This document shows positions 7,126 to 13,413 of a stretch of DNA of 13,413 nucleotides, one piece after another. The translations under genes were made by a program, and so were the position numbers. Each line of letters starts with the position of its first letter. Within the stretch, counting starts at the first letter, position 1. The stretch is from UBA12088 sp964568345 (GTDB taxonomy: Bacteria > Patescibacteriota > Minisyncoccia > Phycocordibacterales > UBA12088), in the NCBI GenBank assembly GCA_964568345.1, contig CAZMPG010000031.1, positions 1-13,413 on the forward strand, read 5' to 3'. The notes under the pieces were generated by a model. That model saw only the letters and a program-made list of their open reading frames with translations, was not told the origin of the DNA and made no database searches.

Positions 7126-8016
7126 ATGAAGCAGCATGCAGTCATAACCGGCGGCGGAGGCTTCATCGGGAGCAACCTCGTGCGCGCACTGATTGCGGCG
7201 GGGTATGAGGTGACAGTGCTCGACACCTTTGTCGCGGGCAGGTTTCCGGAGCGCCTTGTGCTGGGTGTGCCGGTGTATGAGGTGGATGTGCGGGACACCG
7301 CTGCCTGCGCAGCACACATTCCCGCAGGGTCTCTCGTGTTCCACCTCGCCGCACTGCCGCGCGTGCAGGATTCGCTCGACTCTCCACAGGCGACCCATGA
7401 CGTGAACGTGAACGGCACCGTGAGTATACTTGTGGCAGCGCAGCAGTCAGGGGCGCGCCGCGTGGTCCTGGCATCATCCGCTGCGGTGTACGGCGACCAG
7501 GAGGTGCTTCCCCTCGCCGAGGATCTTCCCGCTCTGCCGAAGAGCCCCTACGGGCTCCACAAGTACATCGGTGAGCAGTACTGTCGCCTGTGGTCTACCG
7601 TGTACGGGCTCGAAACAGTATCACTCCGCTTCTTCAATGTGTACGGACCATTCCTCGACCCTGCGGGGCCGTACGCGCTCGTCGTGGGGAAGTTTCTCGC
7701 CTGCCGAGCCGCGGGGCAGCCGCTGCCCATCGTGGGCGATGGCACGCACACCCGCGACTACGTGCACGTCGGGGACGTTGCCCGGTGCCTCATCGCTGCG
7801 GGAACTTCGGCGTCGGCGGGGAAGGGCGAGGTGGTGAATGTCGGGAGCGGAGTCGAGACCTCGGTGAACGATCTTGCGCGCTGCATCGGGGGGCCGGTCA
7901 CTCACCTGCCACCCCGCCTCGAGCCTGCCCGTTCGTGCGCCCGTATCGAGCGAGCCCGCACCCTCCTCGGGTGGGAGCCAGCGGTGCCGCTTGGTGAGGG
8001 GTTGGCGGCGGTGTAG
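7126..8016 (+). CDS. NAD-dependent nucleotide-sugar epimerase (GalE-like, extended SDR)
   Basis: This 296-residue protein has the Rossmann motif GGGGFIG (Gly9, Gly12, Gly15), the catalytic serine in ASSAAVYGD (Ser118), and the Tyr-Lys pair YGLHK (Tyr142, Lys146) of extended short-chain dehydrogenases. The FFNVYGP, GDGTHTRDYVHVGDVA and NVGSG segments place it with UDP-hexose 4-epimerases and related enzymes. It most likely supplies an epimerised UDP-sugar to the adjacent sugar phosphotransferase and glycosyltransferase. No promoter or Shine-Dalgarno is visible in the 31-bp gap, so co-transcription with the upstream gene is likely. It is slightly shorter than GalE (about 330) at the C-terminus. 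Substrate specificity cannot be read from sequence alone, and a dehydratase or GDP-sugar role is less likely but possible. Confidence 0.9.
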   Translation: MKQHAVITGGGGFIGSNLVRALIAAGYEVTVLDTFVAGRFPERLVLGVPVYEVDVRDTAACAAHIPAGSLVFHLAALPRVQDSLDSPQATHDVNVNGTVSILVAAQQSGARRVVLASSAAVYGDQEVLPLAEDLPALPKSPYGLHKYIGEQYCRLWSTVYGLETVSLRFFNVYGPFLDPAGPYALVVGKFLACRAAGQPLPIVGDGTHTRDYVHVGDVARCLIAAGTSASAGKGEVVNVGSGVETSVNDLARCIGGPVTHLPPRLEPARSCARIERARTLLGWEPAVPLGEGLAAV

Positions 8017-8033
8017 GCGGTATGGCTACCGTC

Positions 8034-8042
8034 TGGTAGAAT
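8034..8042 (+). promoter_or_regulatory. Extended -10 promoter for folD, leaderless
   Basis: TGGTAGAAT (TAGAAT at 8037-8042) lies 18 bases after the epimerase stop and seven bases before ATG 8050. This spacing selects 8050 as the start and argues against the in-frame ATG at 8041, which is inside the -10 box. Confidence 0.65.
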
Positions 8043-8049
8043 GGAGTCC

Positions 8050-8886
8050 ATGCTTGTTGATGGAACCAGTATCGCAGCATCGCTCAAGCGCGAGATTTCC
8101 GCGCGTATTGTGGCGCGGAAGGCACCCCTACGGCTTGGTGTGCTCGTCGTCCACGAGACGCCAGAGATCCGTACGTTCGTGAAGCTGAAAGAGCGCTTTG
8201 GCGCGGAGGTGGGGGTAACGGTCAAGGTGCTGCGGCTCGATACCCTGAAGCAGACAACTGAGGCAGTGCTCTCGACACTCCTCCACGCCACCCACGAGCA
8301 TGACGGCCTCATCGTGCAGCTTCCCCTCCCAGCCTCGTGCGATCTCGATGCGGTGGTGCAGCTCTTCCCCCTCACGCACGACGTCGACGTGATCGGCAGC
8401 ACCGCGTACCAACAGTTCAAGGAGGGCGCGCTCCCGTTCCTGCCACCGGTGGTCGGCGCTTTCGCGGAGATCCTAAAGCGAGAGGGTGTGTCCCTTACAG
8501 GATCGAAGGTGGTGGTGGTCGGGGAGGGGAGGCTCGTCGGGGCTCCTGCCGCGCTGTGGGCGGCACGGCACGGCGCACAGGTCATGGTGGCAACGCGGGA
8601 GACACCCGACCTTGCCGCGCTCACCCGCGCCGCCGACGTCGTCATCCTCGGCGCCGGTTCTCCTGGCCTCCTCACGCCCGATATGGTACAGGAGGGGGTC
8701 GTGATCCTCGATGCGGGGACGAGCGAGTCGGAGGGAATGCTCCGTGGCGACGCTGACCCCGCATGCGCTGACAGAGCGCGTCTCTTTACGCCAACCCCCG
8801 GCGGCATTGGCCCGATCACGGTTGCTAAAGTCTTTGAGAATCTTGTCGCGCTTGTCGCGCTCAAGGAGCGTCGGGTGAAGGGTTAG
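8050..8886 (+). CDS. folD: Divergent FolD: methylenetetrahydrofolate dehydrogenase/cyclohydrolase
   Basis: This 278-residue protein would interconvert 5,10-methylene-, methenyl- and 10-formyl-tetrahydrofolate in the cytoplasm. It keeps the FolD layout: an N-terminal catalytic half with Lys47 (equivalent to the catalytic Lys56 of E. coli) and DGLIVQLPLPA, then the Rossmann half with VVVVGEGRLVGAPAALWA and the near-C-terminal TPTPGGIGPITVA. Several normally strong positions differ: Phe43 replaces the tyrosine of the Y-x-x-x-K motif, DVDV replaces DVDG, LPP stands where C-T/K-P usually occurs, and VGEGRLVGAP replaces the usual IGxSxxVGxP. The enzyme may therefore be altered in activity or cofactor use. 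It has its own promoter, so it is not simply part of the envelope operon. Confidence 0.88.
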   Translation: MLVDGTSIAASLKREISARIVARKAPLRLGVLVVHETPEIRTFVKLKERFGAEVGVTVKVLRLDTLKQTTEAVLSTLLHATHEHDGLIVQLPLPASCDLDAVVQLFPLTHDVDVIGSTAYQQFKEGALPFLPPVVGAFAEILKREGVSLTGSKVVVVGEGRLVGAPAALWAARHGAQVMVATRETPDLAALTRAADVVILGAGSPGLLTPDMVQEGVVILDAGTSESEGMLRGDADPACADRARLFTPTPGGIGPITVAKVFENLVALVALKERRVKG

Positions 8887-9005
8887 GGGATCGATGTCGC
8901 TGTCGTTGCGGGTCCCCCTCTATGGTGGGTGCCCCCTGCAACAGGCGGGGCTCGCAGACAACGTACGGAGGTGTGAGGAGTGGGGTATCCCTCGTGTAGC
9001 GTCGC

Positions 9006-9033
9006 TTGCGTGCGTGCGAAAAAGGGCTATACT
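9006..9033 (+). promoter_or_regulatory. Promoter for secDF, leaderless
   Basis: TTGCGT (9006-9011), 16 bp, then TATACT (9028-9033) form a good -35/-10 pair. Seven bases separate the -10 from ATG 9041. The 119 bases from 8887 to 9005 otherwise hold only a GC-rich hairpin (GCCCC near 8931 with GGGGC near 8947) without a T run, perhaps a weak end for folD. Confidence 0.75.
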
Positions 9034-9040
9034 GGCCACC

Positions 9041-10360
9041 ATGAACCCTACCGTGTACCGCGCATGGGCGGTGGTGCTTCTCCTGTGCGCGGGGGGCCTC
9101 GCGTGGGCGCTCGTGCGGGCGTACGCTACCCCTGGCGGCTTTGACTTTCGCTTCGGCCTCGACCTCGTCGGTGGTAGTCACCTTGTCTATGAGGCAGACA
9201 CAACCTCACTCGATCCGAGCGAGGTCGAAGAAGCGATGGCAGCGCTCCGCGACGTCATCGAGAACCGTACAAACCTCTTTGGTGTCTCTGAGCCGCTCGT
9301 CCAGGTCGAGCGCGCGAGCTCGCTCGCTGCGGGCGACACCAAAGAGCGGCTCATCGTGGAGCTGCCGGGCGTCACCGACCTCGCTGAGGCGACTCGCATG
9401 ATTGGCGAGACGCCGGTCCTCGAATTCAAGCTCGTCGTCCCGCCAGCAGGCTCGTCGTCCGAGCCGACGTACCGTGACACCGGTCTCACCGGCAGGTTCG
9501 TGACGAAAGCAACGCTCCAGTTTTCTGGGGGAATGGGGGCAGGTTTCTCGAACGAGCCCATCGTTCTCGTAACGTTCAATGACGAGGGGAAGAGCATATT
9601 CGGCTCACTCACGAAAGACCACGTGGGGGAGAAGGTCGCCATCTTTCTCGACGGGCGCCTCATCTCCGATCCAGTGATCCGCGAGCCCATCCTCGGCGGC
9701 ACCGCAACGATAAGCGGTGGCTTTACCGCTGAAGAAGCGAAGAAGCTCGTGCGCGACCTCAATATCGGCGCGCTCCCTGTACCGATCCACCTCGCATCAA
9801 CCGAGTCGGTCGGTGCTTCGCTCGGCATGGAGACTCTGAGCAAGGGGGTCACTGCAGGGCTCTACGGCATCGGCATCGTGATACTTTTCCTCATCCTGTG
9901 GTACCGCCTCCCGGGCTTTGCCGCAGCGCTCGCACTCGTGCTCTACCTCCTCCTCAACCTCGCCGTGTACCTCGCCATCCCGATCACCATCACCGCAGCG
10001 GGGCTTGCCGGCTTCATCCTCTCGAGCGGTATGGCGGTTGATGCAAACATCCTCATTTTTGAGCGGATGAAGGACGAGCTTCGTCGAGGAAAGACGGTGC
10101 GTGACGCTGTGCGTGAAGGTGTTGCGCGTGCTTGGCTTCCTATACGCGATGGCAATCTCACCGGCATCCTGTCGGCGATCATTCTCTTTTGGTTTGGTAC
10201 GGCGAGCGTCGAGGGGTTTGCGTTGACGCTCACGATCGGTATCCTCGTCTCGCTGTTTACAGCGATTGTGGTGACAAGAACATTCCTTCTTGCGCTTGCG
10301 GGGAACACCGAGTCTGCGCGGTACCGGGCGCTTTTTCTCAGCGGCGTTGATCGTTTTTAG
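9041..10360 (+). CDS. secD: Protein translocase subunit SecD (compact form)
   Basis: This 439-residue inner-membrane protein works with SecF and SecYEG, using the proton gradient to help pull exported proteins across the membrane. An N-terminal membrane helix (about 8-27) is followed by FGLDLVGGSHLVYEAD (from 38), the SecD signature. The periplasmic P1 domain follows, with EEAKKLVRDLNIGALPVPI at its end, then SVGASLGMETLSKGVTAG and five further membrane helices with GMAVDANILIFERMKDELRR. At 439 residues it is much shorter than E. coli SecD (615), as in many Gram-positive and CPR versions. ATG 9041 is chosen over an in-frame ATG 147 bases upstream because the promoter's -10 lies between them and homology begins here. 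secF follows after seven bases. Confidence 0.96.
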   Translation: MNPTVYRAWAVVLLLCAGGLAWALVRAYATPGGFDFRFGLDLVGGSHLVYEADTTSLDPSEVEEAMAALRDVIENRTNLFGVSEPLVQVERASSLAAGDTKERLIVELPGVTDLAEATRMIGETPVLEFKLVVPPAGSSSEPTYRDTGLTGRFVTKATLQFSGGMGAGFSNEPIVLVTFNDEGKSIFGSLTKDHVGEKVAIFLDGRLISDPVIREPILGGTATISGGFTAEEAKKLVRDLNIGALPVPIHLASTESVGASLGMETLSKGVTAGLYGIGIVILFLILWYRLPGFAAALALVLYLLLNLAVYLAIPITITAAGLAGFILSSGMAVDANILIFERMKDELRRGKTVRDAVREGVARAWLPIRDGNLTGILSAIILFWFGTASVEGFALTLTIGILVSLFTAIVVTRTFLLALAGNTESARYRALFLSGVDRF

Positions 10361-10367
10361 AATACCC

Positions 10368-11348
10368 ATGTTTATCATTCGCCGTCGCGCCATATTTTTT
10401 GCCATAGCAGCCATGCTTGTCGGCGGTGCATTGTTCGCGACGTTCCTGTTTGGGATACGACCGAGTATTGAGTTTACGGGAGGGACCATCATTGAGATTG
10501 GGTACCCTGAGGGTCGTGCGGACAAGGGGGCTCTTGAATCTCGATTTGATACACTCGGTCTTGGCGCATACTCACTTCGCCCCTTTGGGGACGATGCGTA
10601 CCTGCTCCGTGTGCGGGAGTTATCGGTGCATGAGCGCGACGCGGTTGTTGCTGCAGCATCGCTTGACGGCGCTACCCGTCCCGAGCTACGTCGCCAGAAC
10701 ACCGTTGGCCCCACCATCGGTGGTGAGCTGCAGCGAAAAGCATTTGTCGCGCTCGCGGTGGTTATTGCCCTTACGATCGTCTACGTTGCATTCGCGTTTC
10801 GACAGGTGAGTGAGCCGGTGTCTTCATGGAAATATGGGCTTATTGCGATTGTGACACTCGCGCACGACGTCATTGTTCCGATCGGAGTTTTTGCTATCGT
10901 CGGCCATTTCCTCGGCATCGCTGAAGCGGATGTGCTTTTTGTCACAGCGCTCCTTACGATTCTCGGGTATAGCGTGAATGATACTATTGTCATATTTGAT
11001 AGGATCCGCGAAAACCTGAAGCGTAATGCAGACGAGGGAGTTACGGAGTCGTTTGACGTAACGGTGGGCACCTCGCTTGAGCAGACGTTCGTTCGATCAC
11101 TCAACACCTCAGTCACCGTACTCATCGTTGTGGTGGCAATTCTTATTTTCGGCGGTTCTGCGACCAGATATTTTGCCCTCGCGCTCACTGCTGGTGTTGT
11201 TGCTGGTACCTACTCCTCGCTCTTCCTTGCCGCACCGCTCCTCGTATGGGTGGAGCGGCGTCAGGCTCGCCGTGTGGCAGCGGTGGTCTCGCCCGATATG
11301 GGTGGCGTCAGAGCTGTCAAAAAAGGCAAGGGCAGCAACCCTTCGTAG
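10368..11348 (+). CDS. secF: Protein translocase subunit SecF
   Basis: This 326-residue partner of SecD has an N-terminal helix (about 8-29), the SecF signature IEFTGGTIIEIGYPEG, a small periplasmic domain, TVGPTIGGELQRKAFVAL, and five membrane helices that include GYSVNDTIVIFDRIREN and RSLNTSVTVLIVV. The Asp-Arg in IFDRIREN belongs to the segment linked to proton coupling in this family. The length matches SecF (about 320). The start is the ATG seven bases after the secD stop; longer in-frame starts would overlap secD. A TAGAAT at 10358-10363 overlaps the secD stop codon but is only four bases from the ATG, so I treat the gene as co-transcribed. Codon use is slightly less GC-biased than in secD. 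Confidence 0.96.
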   Translation: MFIIRRRAIFFAIAAMLVGGALFATFLFGIRPSIEFTGGTIIEIGYPEGRADKGALESRFDTLGLGAYSLRPFGDDAYLLRVRELSVHERDAVVAAASLDGATRPELRRQNTVGPTIGGELQRKAFVALAVVIALTIVYVAFAFRQVSEPVSSWKYGLIAIVTLAHDVIVPIGVFAIVGHFLGIAEADVLFVTALLTILGYSVNDTIVIFDRIRENLKRNADEGVTESFDVTVGTSLEQTFVRSLNTSVTVLIVVVAILIFGGSATRYFALALTAGVVAGTYSSLFLAAPLLVWVERRQARRVAAVVSPDMGGVRAVKKGKGSNPS

Positions 11349-11365
11349 TGCAGTACTGTATACGT

Positions 11366-11920
11366 ATGGTCCTCATCGGCATCACTGGCACGCACGGCGC
11401 AGGCAAGGGGACCGTCACCGACTATCTCCACCGCGTACACGGCTTCTCGTGCTTCTCGGTGTCGGAGTTTCTCGCCGCAGAAGCGGCGAGGCGGGGAATG
11501 AAGCCCGACCGCGCTGCTCGCGGGGCGATTGCAAACGAGTACCGCGCGCAGGGCCCCACGGCGCTCATGGAGGCAGTGCTCGCCGCGATTCCCGAGCATG
11601 CGGAACGGGTGGTGCTCGAGCCGCAGTACACGGTAGCCGAGGTGTACTTCGTGCAGGGGCAGGGCGGCATCGTGCTCGCTATTGATGCGGACCTAGCTGT
11701 GCGTTACGAGCGGGTCCATGTCCGAGGGAGTGCAAAAGACGATGTCTCTTTTGAAGAGTTCAGACAGCGGCAGGAGCGCGAGATGGCGGGGAATGAAAGG
11801 GAACAAAACCTCGCTGCCGCGATGGCTGCCGCAGACGTGCACCTCACGAACGATGGGACGGTCAGTGAGCTCGAGCAGGCGGTCGGGGAGGTGCTCCGGT
11901 CCCGTGCTCTTGCTGGATAA
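11366..11920 (+). CDS. P-loop NMP/CoA-type kinase (AAA_18-like, dephospho-CoA kinase-like)
   Basis: This 184-residue soluble protein begins directly with a beta strand and a Walker A motif, GTHGAGKGT (residues 8-16), the GxxGxGKGT form of nucleoside-monophosphate kinases. Near the C-terminus it has HLTNDGTVSELEQAV, the NDGT helix typical of dephospho-CoA kinase-like and adenylate-kinase-like proteins in CPR and archaea. A likely lid-like charged region (RQRQEREMAGNEREQN) lies at about 133-148. It may phosphorylate a nucleotide or dephospho-CoA; the substrate is not readable. ATG 11366 starts the conserved fold; 40 residues of in-frame upstream sequence overlap secF and are rejected. A weak -10 TACTGT (11354-11359) ends six bases before the ATG, consistent with a leaderless message but could be chance. 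Confidence 0.85.
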   Translation: MVLIGITGTHGAGKGTVTDYLHRVHGFSCFSVSEFLAAEAARRGMKPDRAARGAIANEYRAQGPTALMEAVLAAIPEHAERVVLEPQYTVAEVYFVQGQGGIVLAIDADLAVRYERVHVRGSAKDDVSFEEFRQRQEREMAGNEREQNLAAAMAAADVHLTNDGTVSELEQAVGEVLRSRALAG

Positions 11921-11942
11921 AAGAAACCCGCTGTGTGCGGGT
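11917..11942 (-). terminator. Terminator between convergent genes
   Basis: ACCCGC (11926-11931) and GCGGGT (11937-11942) form a six-pair hairpin. Read on the - strand it is followed by TTCTTTT, so it is best for the UMP kinase transcript. Read on the + strand it is followed only by GTGTT, so it may act weakly for the kinase gene ending at 11920. Confidence 0.65.
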
Positions 11943-11963
11943 GTGTTAGGTACGTAGGGAATG

Positions 11964-12653
11964 TCACTGCACCAACGTTCCCACGAACCGTAGACCGGCG
12001 AGGTACCGCTCAACCTGCCGGAGTTTCGTACCGTTGATGATCGCAACCTCGATGCCGTAGCGCTCGGCTGCTTCCGCAGCAACGGGGTCAAAGGGGGCGG
12101 AGAGGCCCGGGTCCCAGTGGTTGGGGAGGAGTGTGCGGAAAGAGGGCCAGTCGGTCGTCGTGATCGGCGTGGCGTCCTTGTATCGGTGCGGGTCTCTGTC
12201 GTACGCGTAGTCCACGTTCGAAAGGTTGATGACGCGGTGTGCGCCGAGGTTTTTCGCTATTTGCACCGCACGGAGGTCGGTCGAGGCGCCGGGCCGATAC
12301 CCAGCGGCTACAATGAGCTTTGCGCTCCTAGGGACGTCCACCACCTCATCGGGGTTCGTGATGATGACGGGGTGTGCAATATCGCGGAATATGGTGCGGA
12401 GGAGGTGGCCATTTAAGCGCGTCGCGTGGAGGCCGAGCCAGTCGAGGTCGTCGGCGGTGAGCGTACTCACCTTTTTTGCCGCCTCCTGGTACCGCCGCGC
12501 GGTCTTGCCGCCTCCCGTGATGATCGCAAAGCGCATGCCCTGTGCGGCGTGCGCGAGGATGAATGCCTTGAACTTGCGGAGAAACTGTGTGTCGATCTGG
12601 TCCGGCACAATAAGCGACCCGCCGACTGAGATCACGATAGTTTCCGCATTCAT
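11964..12653 (-). CDS. pyrH: UMP kinase (amino-acid kinase fold, archaeal-like)
   Basis: This 229-residue cytoplasmic enzyme would phosphorylate UMP to UDP with ATP, feeding UTP, CTP and UDP-sugar synthesis. It shows the amino-acid kinase fold: VISVGGSLIVPD (residues 7-18), TGGGKTARR (46-54), AAGYRPGASTDLRAVQIAK for UMP binding, the NLSNVDYAYDRDPHRYKDA segment around the ATP site, and PFDPVAAEAAERYGIEV. The length and motifs resemble the archaeal/CPR-type UMP kinase more than the E. coli enzyme (241 aa). The start is ATG 12653: a TGATATACT extended -10 box (- strand 12668-12660) ends six bases upstream. The GTG six bases earlier abuts that box and cannot be used. It is divergent from the 16S promoter, 50 bp away. 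Confidence 0.92.
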   Translation of the reverse strand: MNAETIVISVGGSLIVPDQIDTQFLRKFKAFILAHAAQGMRFAIITGGGKTARRYQEAAKKVSTLTADDLDWLGLHATRLNGHLLRTIFRDIAHPVIITNPDEVVDVPRSAKLIVAAGYRPGASTDLRAVQIAKNLGAHRVINLSNVDYAYDRDPHRYKDATPITTTDWPSFRTLLPNHWDPGLSAPFDPVAAEAAERYGIEVAIINGTKLRQVERYLAGLRFVGTLVQ

Positions 12654-12659
12654 GGCCAC

Positions 12660-12668
12660 AGTATATCA
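12660..12668 (-). promoter_or_regulatory. Extended -10 promoter for pyrH, leaderless
   Basis: On the - strand the sequence reads TGATATACT, a TGn-extended TATACT box, with six bases to ATG 12653. It lies back to back with the rRNA promoter beginning at 12675. Confidence 0.7.
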
Positions 12669-12674
12669 CGGCGC

Positions 12675-12702
12675 TTGACGGCGGCCATTCCATCGGTATA
12701 CT
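12675..12702 (+). promoter_or_regulatory. rRNA promoter
   Basis: TTGACG (12675-12680), 16 bp, then TATACT (12697-12702) is the closest match to a sigma-70 consensus in the window, as expected of an rRNA promoter. Transcription should start near 12709, giving a leader of about 145 nt before 16S rRNA. Confidence 0.85.
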
Positions 12703-12728
12703 AGCCCTACTGCCGAACTGGGGCAGGC

Positions 12729-12834
12729 GTTGTTTGACAACCGCATAGACAGAACGACAAAAACGTAAGGAACAGAAGAGTATTCTCTTTTGTTCCGTCC
12801 TTGGGTACTTGCCCGACCAACGGGACAGGTACCC
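12729..12834 (+). promoter_or_regulatory. rRNA leader: boxA-like motif and two hairpins
   Basis: GTTGTTTGACAA (12729-12740) resembles the boxA antitermination signal (GCTCTTTAACAA type) upstream of 16S genes. A 12-bp hairpin, GGAACAGAAGAG (12769-12780)/CTCTTTTGTTCC (12785-12796) with a TATT loop and one G·U, follows. A second stem pairs GGGTAC (12803-12808) with GTACCC (12829-12834) and CCCG (12812-12815) with CGGG (12821-12824). The T-rich side of the first hairpin would make it terminator-like without antitermination; alternatively both are RNase III or processing sites. Confidence 0.6.
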
Positions 12835-12920
12835 TCAACTCAATTGATTCCTATCTATTGTTAGAGTTTGATCCTAGCTCAGGGTGAACGCTGGCGGCGT
12901 GGATAAGGCATGCAAGTCGA

Positions 12921-13067
12921 GCGGGCGCATCACGGTGCGTGTGATACTCGGGATTCGTATACGCATATCGTATACGGGCGCAAGCAGTAGAGCTGCTTGC
13001 CCGTCATCCCGAACTCCGTATACGAACCCCGTATACGAGAGCATCACGTGTAGCGTGATGCGCCAGC
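12921..13067 (+). repeat. 16S V1 insertion: paired 21-nt hairpins around a CGTATACG arm
   Basis: This region, about 140 nt in place of the about 45-nt E. coli helix 6, can fold as a four-way junction. The closing stem is GCGGGC (12921-12926)/GCCAGC (13062-13067) with one mismatch. Hairpin one (12927-12947, 21 nt) begins GCATCAC and ends GTGATAC. The long arm (12948-13040) holds four GTATAC sites (12957, 12970, 13018, 13031) and an apical AAGCAG/CTGCTT hairpin inside GGGC/GCCC. Hairpin two (13041-13061, 21 nt) is GCATCACG-TGTAG-CGTGATGC. An alternative long-range stem pairs GGCGCATCACG (12924-12934) with CGTGATGCGCC (13054-13064). Whether it stays in mature rRNA or is excised is unknown. Confidence 0.8.
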
Positions 13068-13147
13068 GGCAGACGAGGTAGTAACACGTAGGTACGTACC
13101 CCACAGTCGGGCATAGCCAGCCGAAAGGTTGGGTAATTCCCGATGGT

Positions 13148-13291
13148 CTCAGCGCATCACATTGCATGTGATGCGAGTATGAGTGACGAGAATGAGTATG
13201 AGTGCACGGCTTCGCCGCGTCGACCACCGGTCGGCATTCATTCTCATTCTACATACTCATTCTCGCATCGCACGTAGTGCGATGCGCTGAG
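13148..13291 (+). repeat. 16S V2 insertion: paired 21-nt hairpins around a long arm
   Basis: The region folds into a four-way junction with no unpaired linkers: closing stem CTCAGC (13148-13153)/GCTGAG (13286-13291); hairpin one GCATCACA-TTGCA-TGTGATGC (13154-13174); a long imperfect arm in which 13175-13205 pairs with 13234-13264 (GAGAATGAGTATG with CATACTCATTCTC at its core); and hairpin two GCATCGCAC-GTA-GTGCGATGC (13265-13285). The arm tip carries CGGC-TTC-GCCG (13207-13217) and CGACC-ACC-GGTCG (13221-13233). The same hairpin-arm-hairpin plan occurs in the V1 insertion. GAGTATGAGT-like short repeats in the arm suggest growth by slippage. Confidence 0.85.
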
Positions 13292-13413
13292 TAAAGTTTT
13301 TCGCTGTGGGAGCGGCCTGCGTCGTATCAGCTTGTTGGTAGGGTAATGGCCTACCAAGGCTATGACGCGTAGGGGAGGTGAGAGCCTGACCCCCACCGAT
13401 GGAACTGCGACAC

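Larger units (their letters stand above)
12856..13413 (+). rRNA. 16S ribosomal RNA, 5' part
   Basis: AGAGTTTGATCCTAGCTCAG (12863-12882) is the conserved start region, equivalent to E. coli position 8 onward. GAACGCTGGCGGCGTGGATA (12888-12907) and GGCATGCAAGTCGAG follow, a Parcubacteria-like signature. Later landmarks are TATCAGCTTGTTGGTAGGGT (13325 onward) and GGAACTGCGACAC at the window end, where most bacteria have ACTGAGACAC. The gene continues beyond the window. Two large insertions replace the V1 (helix 6) and V2 (helix 8-10) regions and are described separately. Nucleotide 1 is estimated from E. coli numbering. Confidence 0.95.

Noticed and set aside
6390..7418. A 342-codon - strand frame
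   Set aside because: It spans two well-recognised + strand genes and their junction and encodes a charged, low-complexity shadow product.
7420..7430. AGTATACT inside the epimerase gene as an internal promoter
   Set aside because: It is a single -10-like match with no start codon at the leaderless distance in a known reading frame, so probably chance coding sequence.
8894..9040. An N-terminal extension of SecD from the upstream in-frame ATG
   Set aside because: The -35 and -10 boxes lie between this ATG and the conserved start, and the extension has no SecD-like sequence.
10358..10363. TAGAAT overlapping the secD stop as a separate secF promoter
   Set aside because: It is only four bases from the ATG, closer than the 6-7 bases seen elsewhere; operon co-transcription explains secF without it.
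9797..10717. A 306-codon - strand frame across the secD-secF junction
   Set aside because: It is antisense to two clear Sec genes and shows no family motif or start signal.

Overview
The window looks like a Patescibacteria (CPR) genome, most likely a parcubacterium. The start of the 16S gene carries a GTGGATAAGGCATGCAAGTC-type 5' region that I associate with Parcubacteria. The rRNA genes carry an intron and large insertions, most genes have no Shine-Dalgarno sequence, and the proteins are compact. Base composition is GC-rich, and neighbouring genes mostly share a strong preference for CTC, GTC/GTG and CGC codons. The lineage call is inference and rests mainly on the 16S.

Layout. Positions 1-1278 are the end of an rRNA transcription unit on the + strand: the 3' part of 23S rRNA interrupted by a 280-nt group I intron in the peptidyl-transferase region, a hairpin-rich spacer built on CGTATACG palindromes, a tRNA-like element with an apparently contracted anticodon loop, 5S rRNA, and a terminator. 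Next come a membrane-anchored protein of unknown function (1292-2056), an imperfect inverted-repeat element, a RodA/FtsW-type peptidoglycan polymerase, and a two-helix membrane protein of unknown function. A convergent/divergent envelope-sugar cluster follows: a family-4-like glycosyltransferase on the - strand facing away from a polyprenyl-phosphate sugar phosphotransferase and a nucleotide-sugar epimerase. Then come folD, secD-secF, a P-loop nucleotide/CoA-type kinase, and a UMP kinase on the - strand. A strong rRNA promoter, a leader with two hairpins and a boxA-like motif, and the first ~560 nt of 16S rRNA close the window.

How the genes fit together. RodA, the glycosyltransferase, the sugar phosphotransferase and the epimerase all point to cell-wall and surface-polysaccharide synthesis. 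SecD and SecF assist protein export. FolD, the small kinase and UMP kinase are housekeeping nucleotide and one-carbon functions.

The most unusual content is in the RNA genes. Two large 16S insertions (V1 and V2) share one architecture: a long hairpin arm bracketed by two 21-nt hairpins of the form GCATCAC-N7-GTGATGC. The V1 arm shares a 16-nt exact inverted match and a set of CGTATACG palindromes with the 23S-5S spacer, as if one family of palindromic elements had spread through the rRNA genes. At least five protein genes have an extended -10 box (TGnTAnnnT) or a TATACT box placed 6-7 nt before the start codon, which predicts leaderless mRNAs.
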